The notes under the pieces were generated by a model. It saw only the letters and a list, made by a program, of their open reading frames with translations. It was not told the DNA's origin and ran no database searches. Both the position numbers and the translations under genes were made by a program. From positions 62,001 to 126,000 of the IMG/VR virus record IMGVR_UViG_3300042505_000752: DNA of 64,000 bases; one strand, given 5' to 3'. Below, one piece after another: positions 41,924-48,943 of the stretch (positions within the stretch are counted from its first letter, which is position 1; each line of letters begins with the position of its first letter). The DNA is from a virus.

Positions 41924-42643
41924 TCAAGAAACTCCGTTCACTAAGATTGCGTCTAATACGGACTGATAGTGCTTTCCGAAAGTAAGGCGTGCCGCCTTCT
42001 CCACAGAAACCGTTTTGCGTAGAGTGTCAAACGCCATGAATGCTCGGATAGAGAAACGCCTATCACGATCAGCGTCAGCCGAGGCGGCCGCCGCTCCTCG
42101 CAAGTCAGGCGAGAGCATTGTCAGAGCGTCAGGGTGGGGAGTGTTGATTCGCACAGCAACGGGAAAGCGGTCTTTGAGTGCTTGTGGCAACTCACGCATA
42201 TCCTCAATGTTGGTGGTCATGAACACCGAGAAACCTTTTTTCGGCTTCAAGATTCGTCCTGTCTCGGGGTGTTCCCAAGAGGCAGATTCCTCACTGTCAA
42301 ACATCGCAAGTAGTTGCGACATAACATCGCCTGACGCACGGTCAATTTCGTCAGCGACAACTCGTCCGCCGTTGATACCGTCGCCTTGCCACGCCTTGAT
42401 AACAGTGCCATCTTGCCACTTCCAAGTACCATCGCCTGATGGCTTGAAGTGACCAGTAACATCGGCGCTTGTCATATCCTCGTTACAGATAAGACGGTGA
42501 GCACCTGCCGAAACATTGCCAAATGTAAGACCAGCGAAAGTCTTGCCCGTTCCTGGCGGTCCGAACAGAATTAGTTTGTTGATTCCTGAGTCAAGAATGT
42601 CATTGACATCTTGCCAGCATTCGGGGAGATTAGTAGTAGTCAT
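41924..42643 (-). CDS. MoxR/CobS-type AAA+ ATPase
   Basis: 239 residues. Walker A GPPGTGKT (28-35), Walker B VVADEID (95-101), sensor 1 FMTTN (about 140) and an arginine-finger candidate in ALKDRFPV are present, with the MoxR helix-2 insert (DGTVIKAWQGDGINGG). The hexameric ATPase would act with the following VWA protein, which starts one base after its stop. Such MoxR/VWA pairs occur in several large phages; roles in remodelling host or virion complexes are suggested. Own TTGCAA-17-TATACT promoter. Confidence 0.9.
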   Translation of the reverse strand: MTTTNLPECWQDVNDILDSGINKLILFGPPGTGKTFAGLTFGNVSAGAHRLICNEDMTSADVTGHFKPSGDGTWKWQDGTVIKAWQGDGINGGRVVADEIDRASGDVMSQLLAMFDSEESASWEHPETGRILKPKKGFSVFMTTNIEDMRELPQALKDRFPVAVRINTPHPDALTMLSPDLRGAAAASADADRDRRFSIRAFMAFDTLRKTVSVEKAARLTFGKHYQSVLDAILVNGVS

Positions 42644-42684
42644 AGTTTGTCCTTTGCTAGTAGCGGGTTTTCCCGTGTTTGATA

Positions 42685-42713
42685 AGTATACACCTTGTGT
42701 GTAGAAATTGCAA
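42685..42713 (-). promoter_or_regulatory. promoter for the MoxR-VWA operon
   Basis: -35 TTGCAA, 17-bp spacer with CTACAC, -10 TATACT. TACAC-N5-GTGTA dyad within the spacer. Confidence 0.82.
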
Positions 42714-42751
42714 CTTTATTTCAGAAATTATTTGACATTTTTTTAGAATGT

Positions 42752-42779
42752 AGTGGCAGGGAGATTTCCCCCTGCCACT
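42752..42779. terminator. hairpin after the 42786 gene
   Basis: AGTGGCAGGG/CCCTGCCACT with an 8-base loop just beyond the minus-strand stop; no T-run on the minus strand, so termination strength is uncertain. Confidence 0.55.
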
Positions 42780-42785
42780 CACTCA

Positions 42786-43184
42786 TCAGGCGACCTGAGA
42801 GAGTCCTACGACTGCCTCAGTCTCGTTGGCGATTTCCGTAACTCGCACTTGGTCGTACTTAGTGACGGTAGTAATCGCCTCAGCGATATCGCTAGGGATA
42901 ACGCCCAACTCAACGGCGGACTTGAATTTCTTACCGTCCACTTCAAGTTTGGTAACTTGCTTGAGAACGATAGGCGAGACAAGTTCAGTCAATGCCTTCA
43001 AGTTGTACTTGGGTCGCTCACCATTAACGATGAGAACCTTTTGTCCGTCCACGACATTGAAGTTGAGTCCCTTTTCAGCGTAGGCAAGTTTCAAGTCTGC
43101 CTCTGCTTGGGCTTTTGCCTTTTCAGCATTTTCCAATGCTTGCTTGGCATTCAAGTAGTTGAGAGTGATTTGTGTGAGATTCAT
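42786..43184 (-). CDS. unknown protein with N-terminal coiled coil
   Basis: 132 residues. N-terminal Ala/Lys/Glu helix (LNAKQALENAEKAKAQAEADLKLAYAEKGL), then a beta/alpha domain (VVDGQKVLIVNGERPKYNLKALTELV). No family recognised. Own promoter and a terminator-like hairpin. Confidence 0.7.
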   Translation of the reverse strand: MNLTQITLNYLNAKQALENAEKAKAQAEADLKLAYAEKGLNFNVVDGQKVLIVNGERPKYNLKALTELVSPIVLKQVTKLEVDGKKFKSAVELGVIPSDIAEAITTVTKYDQVRVTEIANETEAVVGLSQVA

Positions 43185-43214
43185 AATTTGTCCCTTCAGT
43201 AGTGGTGTGTATTC

Positions 43215-43243
43215 ATTATACAGGTTGTGCGTAACAATTGCAA
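43215..43243 (-). promoter_or_regulatory. promoter for the 43184 gene
   Basis: -35 TTGCAA, 17-bp spacer, -10 TATAAT; family leader ACCACTACTGAAGGGA. Confidence 0.78.
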
Positions 43244-43262
43244 CCTTATTTCTAAATTATTT

Positions 43263-43481
43263 TCAGAATTCGTATTCGCCATCGGATACCCATGCGATTT
43301 CGCCATCTTGGAAACCTTGGCGGTAAAGTTTGCCAAGAACGATGGTCAAGCCGTTAGATGTAGTACCCAACTTGCCCGTGATGTACTTTTCTGCAAGAGC
43401 GTCAGTATCAAAAATTTTGTAATCAGTGGCAATATAATCGCCGTGCATTTCTCCATAAAGTACTGCTTGAAAGTTATTCAT
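43263..43481 (-). CDS. unknown small protein
   Basis: 72 residues: beta-rich (FQAVLYGEMHGDYIATDYKIFDTDALAEKYI...GLTIVLGKLYRQGFQDGEIAW). Own promoter. Unknown function. Confidence 0.7.
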   Translation of the reverse strand: MNNFQAVLYGEMHGDYIATDYKIFDTDALAEKYITGKLGTTSNGLTIVLGKLYRQGFQDGEIAWVSDGEYEF

Positions 43482-43517
43482 ATTGTGTCCTCTCGGTAGT
43501 AATTGCTTGCGGAGATA

Positions 43518-43546
43518 AGTATATCAGGTGGGTGTATGGATTACAA
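43518..43546 (-). promoter_or_regulatory. promoter for the 43481 gene
   Basis: -35 TTGTAA, 17-bp spacer with ATACAC, -10 TATACT. Confidence 0.78.
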
Positions 43547-43564
43547 CCTTATTACTTAGATTTA

Positions 43565-43630
43565 TCAGATATTTTTCAGAACCATAGATAATGTTCCGAG
43601 TAGGTATAGACCAATGAATAAGAGTCCCAT
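43565..43630 (-). CDS. 21-aa hydrophobic membrane micropeptide
   Basis: MGLLFIGLYLLGTLSMVLKNI, one transmembrane helix. It has a full family promoter (43660-43688), the leader ACCTACTACAGAAGGA and a correctly spaced ATG, so it is a real cassette rather than a chance frame. Could be a superinfection-exclusion or membrane-targeting peptide; unknown. Confidence 0.65.
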   Translation of the reverse strand: MGLLFIGLYLLGTLSMVLKNI

Positions 43631-43659
43631 AGTAATCCTTCTGTAGTAGGTGAAATATA

Positions 43660-43688
43660 AGTATACAGGTTGAGTGTAAGAATTACAA
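43660..43688 (-). promoter_or_regulatory. promoter for the 21-aa micropeptide
   Basis: -35 TTGTAA, 17-bp spacer with TTACAC, -10 TATACT. Confidence 0.8.
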
Positions 43689-43746
43689 CCTTATTTATGT
43701 TACAGAATGACTACAATAATTGTAACAGAAATGTTATATTAAAATG

Positions 43747-43775
43747 TTGTATTTGTTACACAGAAGTGCTATACT
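43747..43775 (+). promoter_or_regulatory. promoter for the 43814 gene
   Basis: -35 TTGTAT, 17-bp spacer with TTACAC, -10 TATACT; leader ACTACTACCGAAAAGGA. Confidence 0.8.
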
Positions 43776-43813
43776 TATATTCGTAAGTTACTACTACCGA
43801 AAAGGACAAAACT

Positions 43814-44011
43814 ATGGAAGCGAAATGTTGCGCCGATAAGCCGATGTTGGAAGTTTATGGTTACGAGGGTTGTGCGGATTGTTACGATAAATGGTGCGAG
43901 GGTGAACTTATTGCCTATGAAGATTTACGCCGTGCAGAGTTCGCAAACTCTTGGGTGATTGGTGGCGGTTACGCCTCAGACGCTGATCTCGCTTACGAAC
44001 AGTTTGCGTGA
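43814..44011 (+). CDS. small Cys-rich (metal-binding) protein
   Basis: 65 residues. KCCADKPM...YEGCADCYDKWC: five cysteines in the first 30 residues, probably a zinc knuckle; C-terminal acidic/aromatic tail. Own promoter, followed by a strong terminator. Unknown function. Confidence 0.7.
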   Translation: MEAKCCADKPMLEVYGYEGCADCYDKWCEGELIAYEDLRRAEFANSWVIGGGYASDADLAYEQFA

Positions 44012-44073
44012 TGGCGAGTCCCACTGCTGAAAGGCGGTGGGACAACCACTTAGTCCCGCTTGGGCAGTCTCAT

Positions 44074-44084
44074 CCGCCACCGTC
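44074..44084 (-). repeat. dispersed GACGGTGGCGGATGA repeat copy
   Basis: Polar repeat, between a convergent gene pair; followed about 25 bases later by CGGGGCTA. Confidence 0.7.
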
Positions 44085-44143
44085 ATTCATTGGGAGCGCG
44101 CGTGCGGGGCTATCTCGGTATCCCCCACCCCTGAAGCCCCGTA

Positions 44144-44168
44144 CCCCCCAAAAATTTCTGGGGGTTTT
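44144..44168 (+). terminator. intrinsic terminator after the 43814 gene
   Basis: CCCCC ... GGGGGTTTT with a 10-base A/T loop, in the region between convergent genes; one DnaA box (44188-44196) follows. Confidence 0.6.
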
Positions 44169-44206
44169 CCACAGGCTGGGGATAACCTGTGGATAACTTT
44201 GATCCG

Positions 44207-44383
44207 TCAGCAAGCCCCCTCGCAATACTCGCAAGTGGTCTCGTCAACTTCGTGACAGCCGTTCCAGCCTTCGTCAACTTTGTTGTTGTCGGCGCAATAC
44301 TGTATGCGACACCAGTCAGAACAGAAAACAATTCTGTCAACGATATCGCCACTCTTATCTTCAATCAAAAGTAGGTGAGCCAT
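44207..44383 (-). CDS. 58-aa Cys-rich zinc-binding protein
   Basis: ATG 44383 after GAAGGGACAAAATA. Sequence features: HLLLIEDKSGDIVDRIVFCSDWCRIQYC...NGCHEVDETTCEYCEGAC, eight cysteines in 58 residues. Probably binds one or two zinc ions. Own promoter; unknown role. Confidence 0.72.
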   Translation of the reverse strand: MAHLLLIEDKSGDIVDRIVFCSDWCRIQYCADNNKVDEGWNGCHEVDETTCEYCEGAC

Positions 44384-44420
44384 TATTTTGTCCCTTCGGT
44401 AGTAGTGCCTTACCTTATCT

Positions 44421-44449
44421 ATTATAGCAGGCGGGTGTAGAAATTACAA
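44421..44449 (-). promoter_or_regulatory. promoter for the 44383 gene
   Basis: -35 TTGTAA, 17-bp spacer with CTACAC, -10 TATAAT. Confidence 0.8.
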
Positions 44450-44512
44450 CATCGAGATTAGATTTATTTAGAACTTTAGGGGCGGACTTTCGCCCGCCCC
44501 CGACGCTGATAA

Positions 44513-44791
44513 TCAGCACTCGCAATCTTCGTGGAGTTCTTCGCACCAACCGCAGAAACGGCGAGTGTCTAGGTCGTCGTCCTCGTCGTCCTGAATGTCA
44601 AAGGACACCCAAGTCATAACGGTACGAAGCAGGTGATCGTAATCACCAGCAGTAGCCTGCTGAACGAACTCAGCGATTACTTCCCGAGACACGCCGTGAG
44701 TACGGAGTGCTTGGCTAACTCTAGCGATAATGCTAAACGCATTACCGTCCTGCTCAACGAGCAGAATGGAAACTTCAGGATACTTAACCAT
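44513..44791 (-). CDS. conserved phage protein with C-terminal zinc knuckle
   Basis: 92 residues from ATG 44791 after GAAGGGACAAATT. VSILLVEQDGNAFSIIARVSQALRTHGVSREVIAEFVQQATAGDYDHLLRTVMTWV is a common core in phage proteins of unknown function; ends RRFCGWCEELHEDCEC, a zinc-binding tail not present in most relatives. Own promoter. Confidence 0.76.
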   Translation of the reverse strand: MVKYPEVSILLVEQDGNAFSIIARVSQALRTHGVSREVIAEFVQQATAGDYDHLLRTVMTWVSFDIQDDEDDDLDTRRFCGWCEELHEDCEC

Positions 44792-44829
44792 AATTTGTCC
44801 CTTCGTTAGTAGTTTTTCCTTACCTGATA

Positions 44830-44858
44830 AGTATAACACATGGGTGTAACAACTACAC
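44830..44858 (-). promoter_or_regulatory. promoter for the 44791 gene
   Basis: -35 GTGTAG, 17-bp spacer with TTACAC, -10 TATACT. Contains a GGTGTA-N5-TACACC palindrome. Confidence 0.7.
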
Positions 44859-44904
44859 CATTGTAGAGCGTGTCGTTTGTCACATAAGATTTATTCGTAA
44901 AAGT

Positions 44905-44933
44905 GTGTAAATGCTACACGCACCTGCTATAAT
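44905..44933 (+). promoter_or_regulatory. promoter for the 44965 gene
   Basis: -35 GTGTAA, 17-bp spacer with CTACAC, -10 TATAAT. An upstream TGTCGTTTGTCACA element lies at about 44870. Confidence 0.75.
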
Positions 44934-44964
44934 ATATATATCACCTACTACGAAAGGACAAAAT

Positions 44965-45297
44965 ATGATTTGGAAGGCAAAAGTCTCCGATGTTATTGAC
45001 CATCTCGTTTATTCGGGAGCAGACACTTACGAGTGGTATCACGAACTCACCGTGACGAAGGACGGACAAATTGTCTGCACGATGGAAACGGGCGAGTACG
45101 ACGATGAGTCTGAGCCGTTGACCAAGAGCGTTGCGTTCTCCCCGACTCACGCCCTGACAGTCGCTAATGCGATTATCAAGGGACAGGAAGCGGGTTGGCG
45201 TACCGTTCAGTCAGCAGTCGCTAGTGACGACTTTGACTCCGATGCCGCAGACATCGTTCTCCAGCACATTGTGCTGAGCGACTTGGTGTTCGGCTGA
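44965..45297 (+). CDS. unknown small protein
   Basis: 110 residues from ATG 44965, after GAAAGGACAAAAT. Alpha/beta with a KVSDVIDHLVYSGADTYEWYHELTVTKDGQIVCTMETGEYDDESEPLTKSVAFSPTHAL core. Unknown family; isolated plus-strand cassette between minus-strand genes. Confidence 0.72.
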   Translation: MIWKAKVSDVIDHLVYSGADTYEWYHELTVTKDGQIVCTMETGEYDDESEPLTKSVAFSPTHALTVANAIIKGQEAGWRTVQSAVASDDFDSDAADIVLQHIVLSDLVFG

Positions 45298-45335
45298 GAG
45301 CGCAGGGCGGGGGAGGGAAACCTCCCCCAAGACCC

Positions 45336-45380
45336 TGTGGATAACCTTTATCCACAGCCTGTGGATAAACCTGTGGATAA
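45336..45380. repeat. four perfect DnaA boxes
   Basis: TGTGGATAA/TTATCCACA at 45336, 45348, 45360 and 45372, spaced exactly 12 bases apart, one of them inverted. They lie after a GGGGGAGG-GAAA-CCTCCCCC hairpin (45310-45329) between convergent genes. Confidence 0.8.
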
Positions 45381-45493
45381 CTTTCCCGATAGCCCCGTAT
45401 ATAAAGTGCGGGTGCGGGACTGTCACGATAAATAGTCGTGGAAATTCTTGAATTGAAAAAGCGGTGCGGGGCTAACAAACTAAATAGCAGGGG

Positions 45494-45661
45494 TCAAGCC
45501 CCTGCCACACTAGTCACTCGGTCCACGAGAACCCGCAGATCCAGCAGAATGTCTGTCATTTTGCCCGCTTCGGCAATGTTCACTCCCCGCAAATCACGGA
45601 GAGTGTCGTCAATGAGATTATAAATCTCCTCGGTTGGCGTGAGTAAATTTAACTCGCTCAT
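45494..45661 (-). CDS. 55-aa acidic helical protein
   Basis: ATG 45661 overlaps the stop of the DUF3846 gene (ATGA). Sequence features: SELNLLTPTEEIYNLIDDTLRDLRG...AGKMTDILLDLRVLVDRV. Leu/Asp-rich helix; may be a regulatory partner of the DUF3846 protein. Unknown function. Confidence 0.65.
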   Translation of the reverse strand: MSELNLLTPTEEIYNLIDDTLRDLRGVNIAEAGKMTDILLDLRVLVDRVTSVAGA

Positions 45662-46050
45662 ACGCTTGCCCCTTCCTTGATCTTGGCTAGTTGTTCGGCA
45701 CGAATTGCGTTTACTTCCTCGGCTGAGAATACCTTACCGAACACGCTCAACATGGTACGAATGTCGTCGTCCACGCCCGTAGTGTTGCCTTCCTCGTCGT
45801 ACCCTGCGATAACAGCAGGTCCGACAAGTCGGTAGCCTTCGCCAGCCAAAGTGGAAGCGAACTCGTTTAAGGCGAAGTCAGAACGGAATAAACCTTCCTC
45901 GTTCAACCATAAGTCAAGACCGTCCACCAATTGAACGCTCTCAATGAGTCCCTGAACGAGACTCTGGAGAAACTCCAAAGACTTTTGACCTTCGGGCTTC
46001 TGAACAATGTACGGCGAACCGTCTAAATCGTTGATGTAAATGACTTGCAT
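45658..46050 (-). CDS. DUF3846 family protein
   Basis: 130 residues. MQVIYINDLDGSPYIVQKP...KSLEFLQSLVQGLIESVQLVDGLDLWLNEEGLF...VGPAVIAGYDEEGNTTGV closely matches the DUF3846 pattern (xSLExLQxxVGGxIExVxLxDGxxLWxNEEGL). Frequent in phages and mobile elements, sometimes next to antirestriction genes; activity unknown. Coupled to the 55-aa gene. Confidence 0.87.
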   Translation of the reverse strand: MQVIYINDLDGSPYIVQKPEGQKSLEFLQSLVQGLIESVQLVDGLDLWLNEEGLFRSDFALNEFASTLAGEGYRLVGPAVIAGYDEEGNTTGVDDDIRTMLSVFGKVFSAEEVNAIRAEQLAKIKEGASV

Positions 46051-46080
46051 AATTAGTCCCTTTCGTAGTAGTGTTTATAT

Positions 46081-46109
46081 ATTATAGCCTTGTGGGGCAG
46101 GAAAGTCAA
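46081..46109 (-). promoter_or_regulatory. promoter for the DUF3846 gene, hairpin-fused
   Basis: -35 TTGACT lies in the loop of a TGTGGGGCAGGA/TCCTGCCCCACA hairpin (46091-46122), which would also terminate the upstream 46129 gene; -10 TATAAT at 17 bp. Confidence 0.75.
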
Positions 46110-46128
46110 ATCCTGCCCCACAATTATT

Positions 46129-46548
46129 TCATTTAATCCAAGCAGTATTATCTGCGAGGAGTTCGTGCGCTGACTCAATAGCGTCGCTCAGCGTGTGCTG
46201 AACCGAGTCAAACCAATCTTGACCCTCGGCGTATAAATCAAACCAAGAGTTATTTATCCATTCAATGCGCCCAATTTCGGCAGACTCATAAATGTCGTTG
46301 TCGTTGTTGATCTCCCATTGTTCCCATTGGTCGCAGTAGCGAATAACCGAGTGCCCTTGTGCCCAATCAAGAGGAGAGTAAGCAATATGCACTCGCATTT
46401 CGCCATCGGCATAAATACGGATAGTGCGCTCGCCATTGCTGACGCTCGCCACTAGGTCATGCGTGAAGTATGTATACCAAGCCGAGTCCTCACGCCCCAT
46501 AGGACGCATATCAGGCTGATGCCAAGTGATGGTGATGGTAGTAGTCAT
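46129..46548 (-). CDS. unknown aromatic-rich protein
   Basis: 139 residues. Many Trp/Tyr/Asp (WHQPDMRPMGREDSAWYTYFTHDLVASVSNGERTIRIYADGEMRVHI...WEQWEINNDNDIYES). Mostly beta-type pattern. Own promoter. Unknown family. Confidence 0.7.
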   Translation of the reverse strand: MTTTITITWHQPDMRPMGREDSAWYTYFTHDLVASVSNGERTIRIYADGEMRVHIAYSPLDWAQGHSVIRYCDQWEQWEINNDNDIYESAEIGRIEWINNSWFDLYAEGQDWFDSVQHTLSDAIESAHELLADNTAWIK

Positions 46549-46583
46549 AATTAGCCCTTTCGTAGTAGTTGCTTATAAAGATA

Positions 46584-46612
46584 ATTATACACAAAGGGTG
46601 CGTTAGAGTTTC
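46584..46612 (-). promoter_or_regulatory. promoter for the 46548 gene, hairpin-type
   Basis: -10 TATAAT, 17-bp spacer, -35 position GAAACT in the loop of a GGTGCGTT-like hairpin; second promoter subclass. Confidence 0.6.
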
Positions 46613-46633
46613 CCCCAACGCACCCCTTGAGTA

Positions 46634-46822
46634 TCAGACTGCGACCTTGCGTGCCTTGCGTCGCGCGCGGACCTTGCGGATCTCTGCGCGAAGTGATGCG
46701 GTGAGTCCAGCCTTGATCCAAATGGCGGTTATCAAAGAAGCGTTGATCATAACCAGTAAGCCTCTGATTACTTCCAAGGTGTAATCCGAGAGAGTGAAGT
46801 TGATAGTGTATTGAGCAATCAT
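46634..46822 (-). CDS. small membrane protein with basic C-terminus
   Basis: 62 residues. One transmembrane helix (EVIRGLLVMINASLITAIWIKAGL) and a cytoplasmic-type tail rich in Arg/Lys (RAEIRKVRARRKARKVAV). Topology suggests a membrane-located DNA- or lipid-interacting peptide. Own promoter. Confidence 0.72.
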   Translation of the reverse strand: MIAQYTINFTLSDYTLEVIRGLLVMINASLITAIWIKAGLTASLRAEIRKVRARRKARKVAV

Positions 46823-46851
46823 TTTGTGCCTTTCGTAGTAGGTATGAGATA

Positions 46852-46880
46852 AGTATAGCGACCTTGTGTAATATTTACAA
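46852..46880 (-). promoter_or_regulatory. promoter for the 46822 gene
   Basis: -35 TTGTAA, 17-bp spacer with TTACAC, -10 TATACT. Shares an intergenic region with the divergent promoter at 46917; GTGTCATTTGTCACAC (46892-46907) lies between them. Confidence 0.78.
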
Positions 46881-46891
46881 CCTTCTAGTAA

Positions 46892-46907
46892 GTGTCATTT
46901 GTCACAC
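46892..46907. promoter_or_regulatory. upstream operator-like dyad GTGTCATTTGTCACAC
   Basis: Imperfect inverted repeat (GTGTCA...TGTCACAC; half-site GTGACA) centred between two divergent family promoters. Similar elements lie upstream of promoters at 49935, 54312, 55413 and 51458. Confidence 0.55.
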
Positions 46908-46916
46908 TACTCAATG

Positions 46917-46945
46917 TTGTAATTTCTACACAGACTCGCTATAAT
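46917..46945 (+). promoter_or_regulatory. promoter for the 46977 gene
   Basis: -35 TTGTAA, 17-bp spacer with CTACAC, -10 TATAAT. Confidence 0.8.
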
Positions 46946-46976
46946 ATACTTGTACACAACTACTAAAGGAGAAATT

Positions 46977-47210
46977 ATGCTCAGCACCAAAATTGGAAAT
47001 AGTGACTGGTACTTCGTTCTCAACAACGGAGCGACTCGCAAGTTCTCAGTTCAGTTTCTCGGCAGACGACGAGGAGACGACAAGCGAGACATCGTGACAT
47101 TCCGTGAAGGTGCGCCACACTACGAGGCGTACACGACCGAGACGGGCAAAGCAATTCCAAAGTTCGTCGCAAAAGCAATTTGGGAAGCAATGGAAAAGTC
47201 CCCCGCCTGA
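46977..47210 (+). CDS. unknown small basic protein
   Basis: 77 residues from ATG 46977 after AAAGGAGAAATT. STKIGNSDWYFVLNNGATRKFSVQFLGRRRGDDKRDIVTF: beta-rich with basic patch. Unknown family. Followed by a C/G-rich hairpin overlapping the stop (47200-47220). Confidence 0.7.
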   Translation: MLSTKIGNSDWYFVLNNGATRKFSVQFLGRRRGDDKRDIVTFREGAPHYEAYTTETGKAIPKFVAKAIWEAMEKSPA

Positions 47211-47276
47211 CAAGCGGGGGAAACCCTTTAGCCCCGTTGGATATATGCGTGCGTGGAAAGTTTTGACGCTTCTCTT

Positions 47277-47287
47277 CCGCCACCGTC
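47277..47287 (-). repeat. dispersed GACGGTGGCGGAAGA repeat copy
   Basis: Polar repeat in a convergent intergenic region, flanked by TAGCCCCG (47230) and CGGGGCT (47307). Confidence 0.7.
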
Positions 47288-47316
47288 AATAGTAGGGAAC
47301 ACAGGGGCGGGGCTGG

Positions 47317-47362
47317 CACCCCTAAATAGGGGTGTTCAGGGGCGTACCTCACGATACGCCCC
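47317..47362. terminator. two adjacent GC-rich hairpins
   Basis: CACCCCTAAATAGGGGTG (47317-47334) and GGGGCGTA-N8-TACGCCCC (47339-47362), between convergent genes; likely termination structures without strong T-runs. Confidence 0.55.
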
Positions 47363-47390
47363 CTTCGGGTGGCCAAACTCCCCACTCGCC

Positions 47391-47837
47391 TCACTCCTCG
47401 TTGAACAAGTCGTTTAGCATTTGCGTTTCTAAGTTCCGCATAGTAGAACTTTCAACGACATCACTAACTATCTTGCCTAGGTCAAAGCCCGCTTCAGCGA
47501 GTTCTGCTAGAAGTTCCTCAGACGGTTCTTCCTCAACTTCGGCGTAGTGCTTTTGCTTCTCATCGTCGCTCATCGCTTGGATACTGCGGTCATAGCCAAC
47601 CCAATTCCCAATGGTTGAGTACTCATTTAGTTGGTCGTGAGTAAGATTGAACTCACGCATAACACGCTCGGTCATGACCGATGAAGGTATACCCTCACCT
47701 AACTCCACGCTTCGCTTAGCGTTCTCTATGAGAAGGCTCGTACGGTAGTTACAGAGCCGTACGAAGTGGTCAGGGTAGTAGAACGACACTCCATCAGGGA
47801 ATTCGCTATCAGGGAAAAAATCGGACTTGGTAATCAT
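47391..47837 (-). CDS. unknown acidic protein
   Basis: 148 residues from ATG 47837 after GAAAGGATTACTA. FPDSEFPDGVSFYYPDHFVRLCNYRTSLLIENAKRSVELGEGIPSSV..., C-terminal half very acidic and helical (HYAEVEEEPSEELLAELAEAGFDLGKIVSDV). Follows the 75-aa gene with 16 bases between. Unknown function. Confidence 0.72.
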   Translation of the reverse strand: MITKSDFFPDSEFPDGVSFYYPDHFVRLCNYRTSLLIENAKRSVELGEGIPSSVMTERVMREFNLTHDQLNEYSTIGNWVGYDRSIQAMSDDEKQKHYAEVEEEPSEELLAELAEAGFDLGKIVSDVVESSTMRNLETQMLNDLFNEE

Positions 47838-47853
47838 TAGTAATCCTTTCGGG

Positions 47854-48081
47854 TCAGAGTGTTGGTAAGTAATCAAATTCTACGGTTGTCTCCCAAGAGA
47901 TATCTTTCATTTCCCACCCGTAGTGGTAGCGAAGGTTCTTGGTTGCCATGTCAATGGCGACTTCCTCTAGTTGGTCATTATCCAAGTTGGTGAATGACGG
48001 CTCCTCTAAATCTATCTCAACAAAGTGAGTCAGAGAAAAGAAATCTCCAACAAAGGTGACATTACAACTTGCGTGCTTCAT
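47854..48081 (-). CDS. unknown small protein
   Basis: 75 residues: HASCNVTFVGDFFSLTHFVEIDLEEPSFTNLDNDQLEEVAIDMATKNLRYHYGWEM. Start after GAAAGGATTACT. No clear family promoter directly upstream, so perhaps co-transcribed from the upstream gene. Unknown. Confidence 0.68.
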   Translation of the reverse strand: MKHASCNVTFVGDFFSLTHFVEIDLEEPSFTNLDNDQLEEVAIDMATKNLRYHYGWEMKDISWETTVEFDYLPTL

Positions 48082-48124
48082 AGTAATCCTTTCGGTTGTA
48101 GTTGGTATGGGGTGAAGTTGGGGG

Positions 48125-48640
48125 TCAGACCCCCAACTCCTCGGCTAGTTGCTTCTGAGTCTTACCTAGGTGCTTCTTAGCGCACACTGGGCCGACTCCG
48201 ACACGATGACCGTAGCCATCTTTGTCGTCTAGTTCGGCGTTACAGAACAAACAAACGCCCGTACGCACGCCGTACTCCATAGCGACGAGTGCGGTGACCT
48301 TTTCGGTTGGCGAGAGCAGGGAGATCGCTCCACGCTCGTAAATCCAACCGCTTTCGCCACGACGCATTGCGTAGAGATTGCCACCTTCGGATTGCTTCAC
48401 CTTGTAGATCAAGTGACCGACGAGGTAGAAACCGACTTCGGTAACCTTTTCGGCAGGCTTGGCTTCCTTGGCAGGCTTAGCCATAACCTTGGCGAACATT
48501 GAACGGATAGCCTTTTCTTGCGCTTCGCTCAATGCGCCCTTGTTCTCAAAAGTCTTAGCGATTGAGATTGCGAACGCACTCCACTCTTGGGCTTTTGCCC
48601 ATTCAATGACGGAAGTAATCGGGGTCAATGTGGTAGTCAT
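48125..48640 (-). CDS. zinc-binding phage protein (DUF6011-like C-terminus)
   Basis: 171 residues. C-terminal GVCLFCNAELDDKDGYGHRVGVGPVCAKKHLG carries the C-x2-C ... GxGPxCAxKxxG motif seen in many phage proteins. N-terminal helix includes an AKPAKEAKPAEK linker. Function unknown; perhaps nucleic-acid binding. Own promoter. Confidence 0.8.
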   Translation of the reverse strand: MTTTLTPITSVIEWAKAQEWSAFAISIAKTFENKGALSEAQEKAIRSMFAKVMAKPAKEAKPAEKVTEVGFYLVGHLIYKVKQSEGGNLYAMRRGESGWIYERGAISLLSPTEKVTALVAMEYGVRTGVCLFCNAELDDKDGYGHRVGVGPVCAKKHLGKTQKQLAEELGV

Positions 48641-48673
48641 AATTTCTCCTTAGTAGTAGTGGTGATAAATACA

Positions 48674-48702
48674 AGTATACACGATGGGTGTATGGATTAC
48701 AA
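48674..48702 (-). promoter_or_regulatory. promoter for the 48640 gene
   Basis: -35 TTGTAA, 17-bp spacer with ATACAC, -10 TATACT; TACAC-N5-GTGTA dyad. Confidence 0.8.
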
Positions 48703-48711
48703 CCATTTGCC

Positions 48712-48879
48712 TCAGATTTCCTCAGGCAAACGGTTGTAGCGTTCCTCGTTAGTCTCGTTCTCGTACTCGTCGGACTCACGCTCGTACTTCATGTCAAGGC
48801 GCAATTGCTCACGCTCGTACTGCTCCATGTCGTCAATTTCGTTGTAGTCATTCCATAGGTTGTCGTCGTCGTGCCACAT
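48712..48879 (-). CDS. 55-aa acidic protein
   Basis: ATG 48879 after AAAGGGGAATTGCTT. WHDDDNLWNDYNEIDDMEQYEREQLRLDMKYERESDEYENETNEERYNRLPEEI: nearly half Asp/Glu, helical. Possibly a DNA mimic. Own family promoter at 48915. Confidence 0.68.
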   Translation of the reverse strand: MWHDDDNLWNDYNEIDDMEQYEREQLRLDMKYERESDEYENETNEERYNRLPEEI

Positions 48880-48914
48880 AAGCAATTCCCCTTTGTAGTA
48901 GTTGGTATTTAATA

Positions 48915-48943
48915 AGTATACAGGCTTCGTGTAAGAATTACAA
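48915..48943 (-). promoter_or_regulatory. promoter for the 55-aa acidic gene
   Basis: -35 TTGTAA, 17-bp spacer with TTACAC, -10 TATACT. GTGTGACATTGGTCACA lies about 20 bases upstream of the -35. Confidence 0.8.

Noticed and set aside
44110-44364. 84-codon minus-strand frame
   Set aside because: A different frame in the same region encodes the 58-aa Cys-rich protein with a proper promoter, leader and ATG at 44383, so the longer frame is a shadow.
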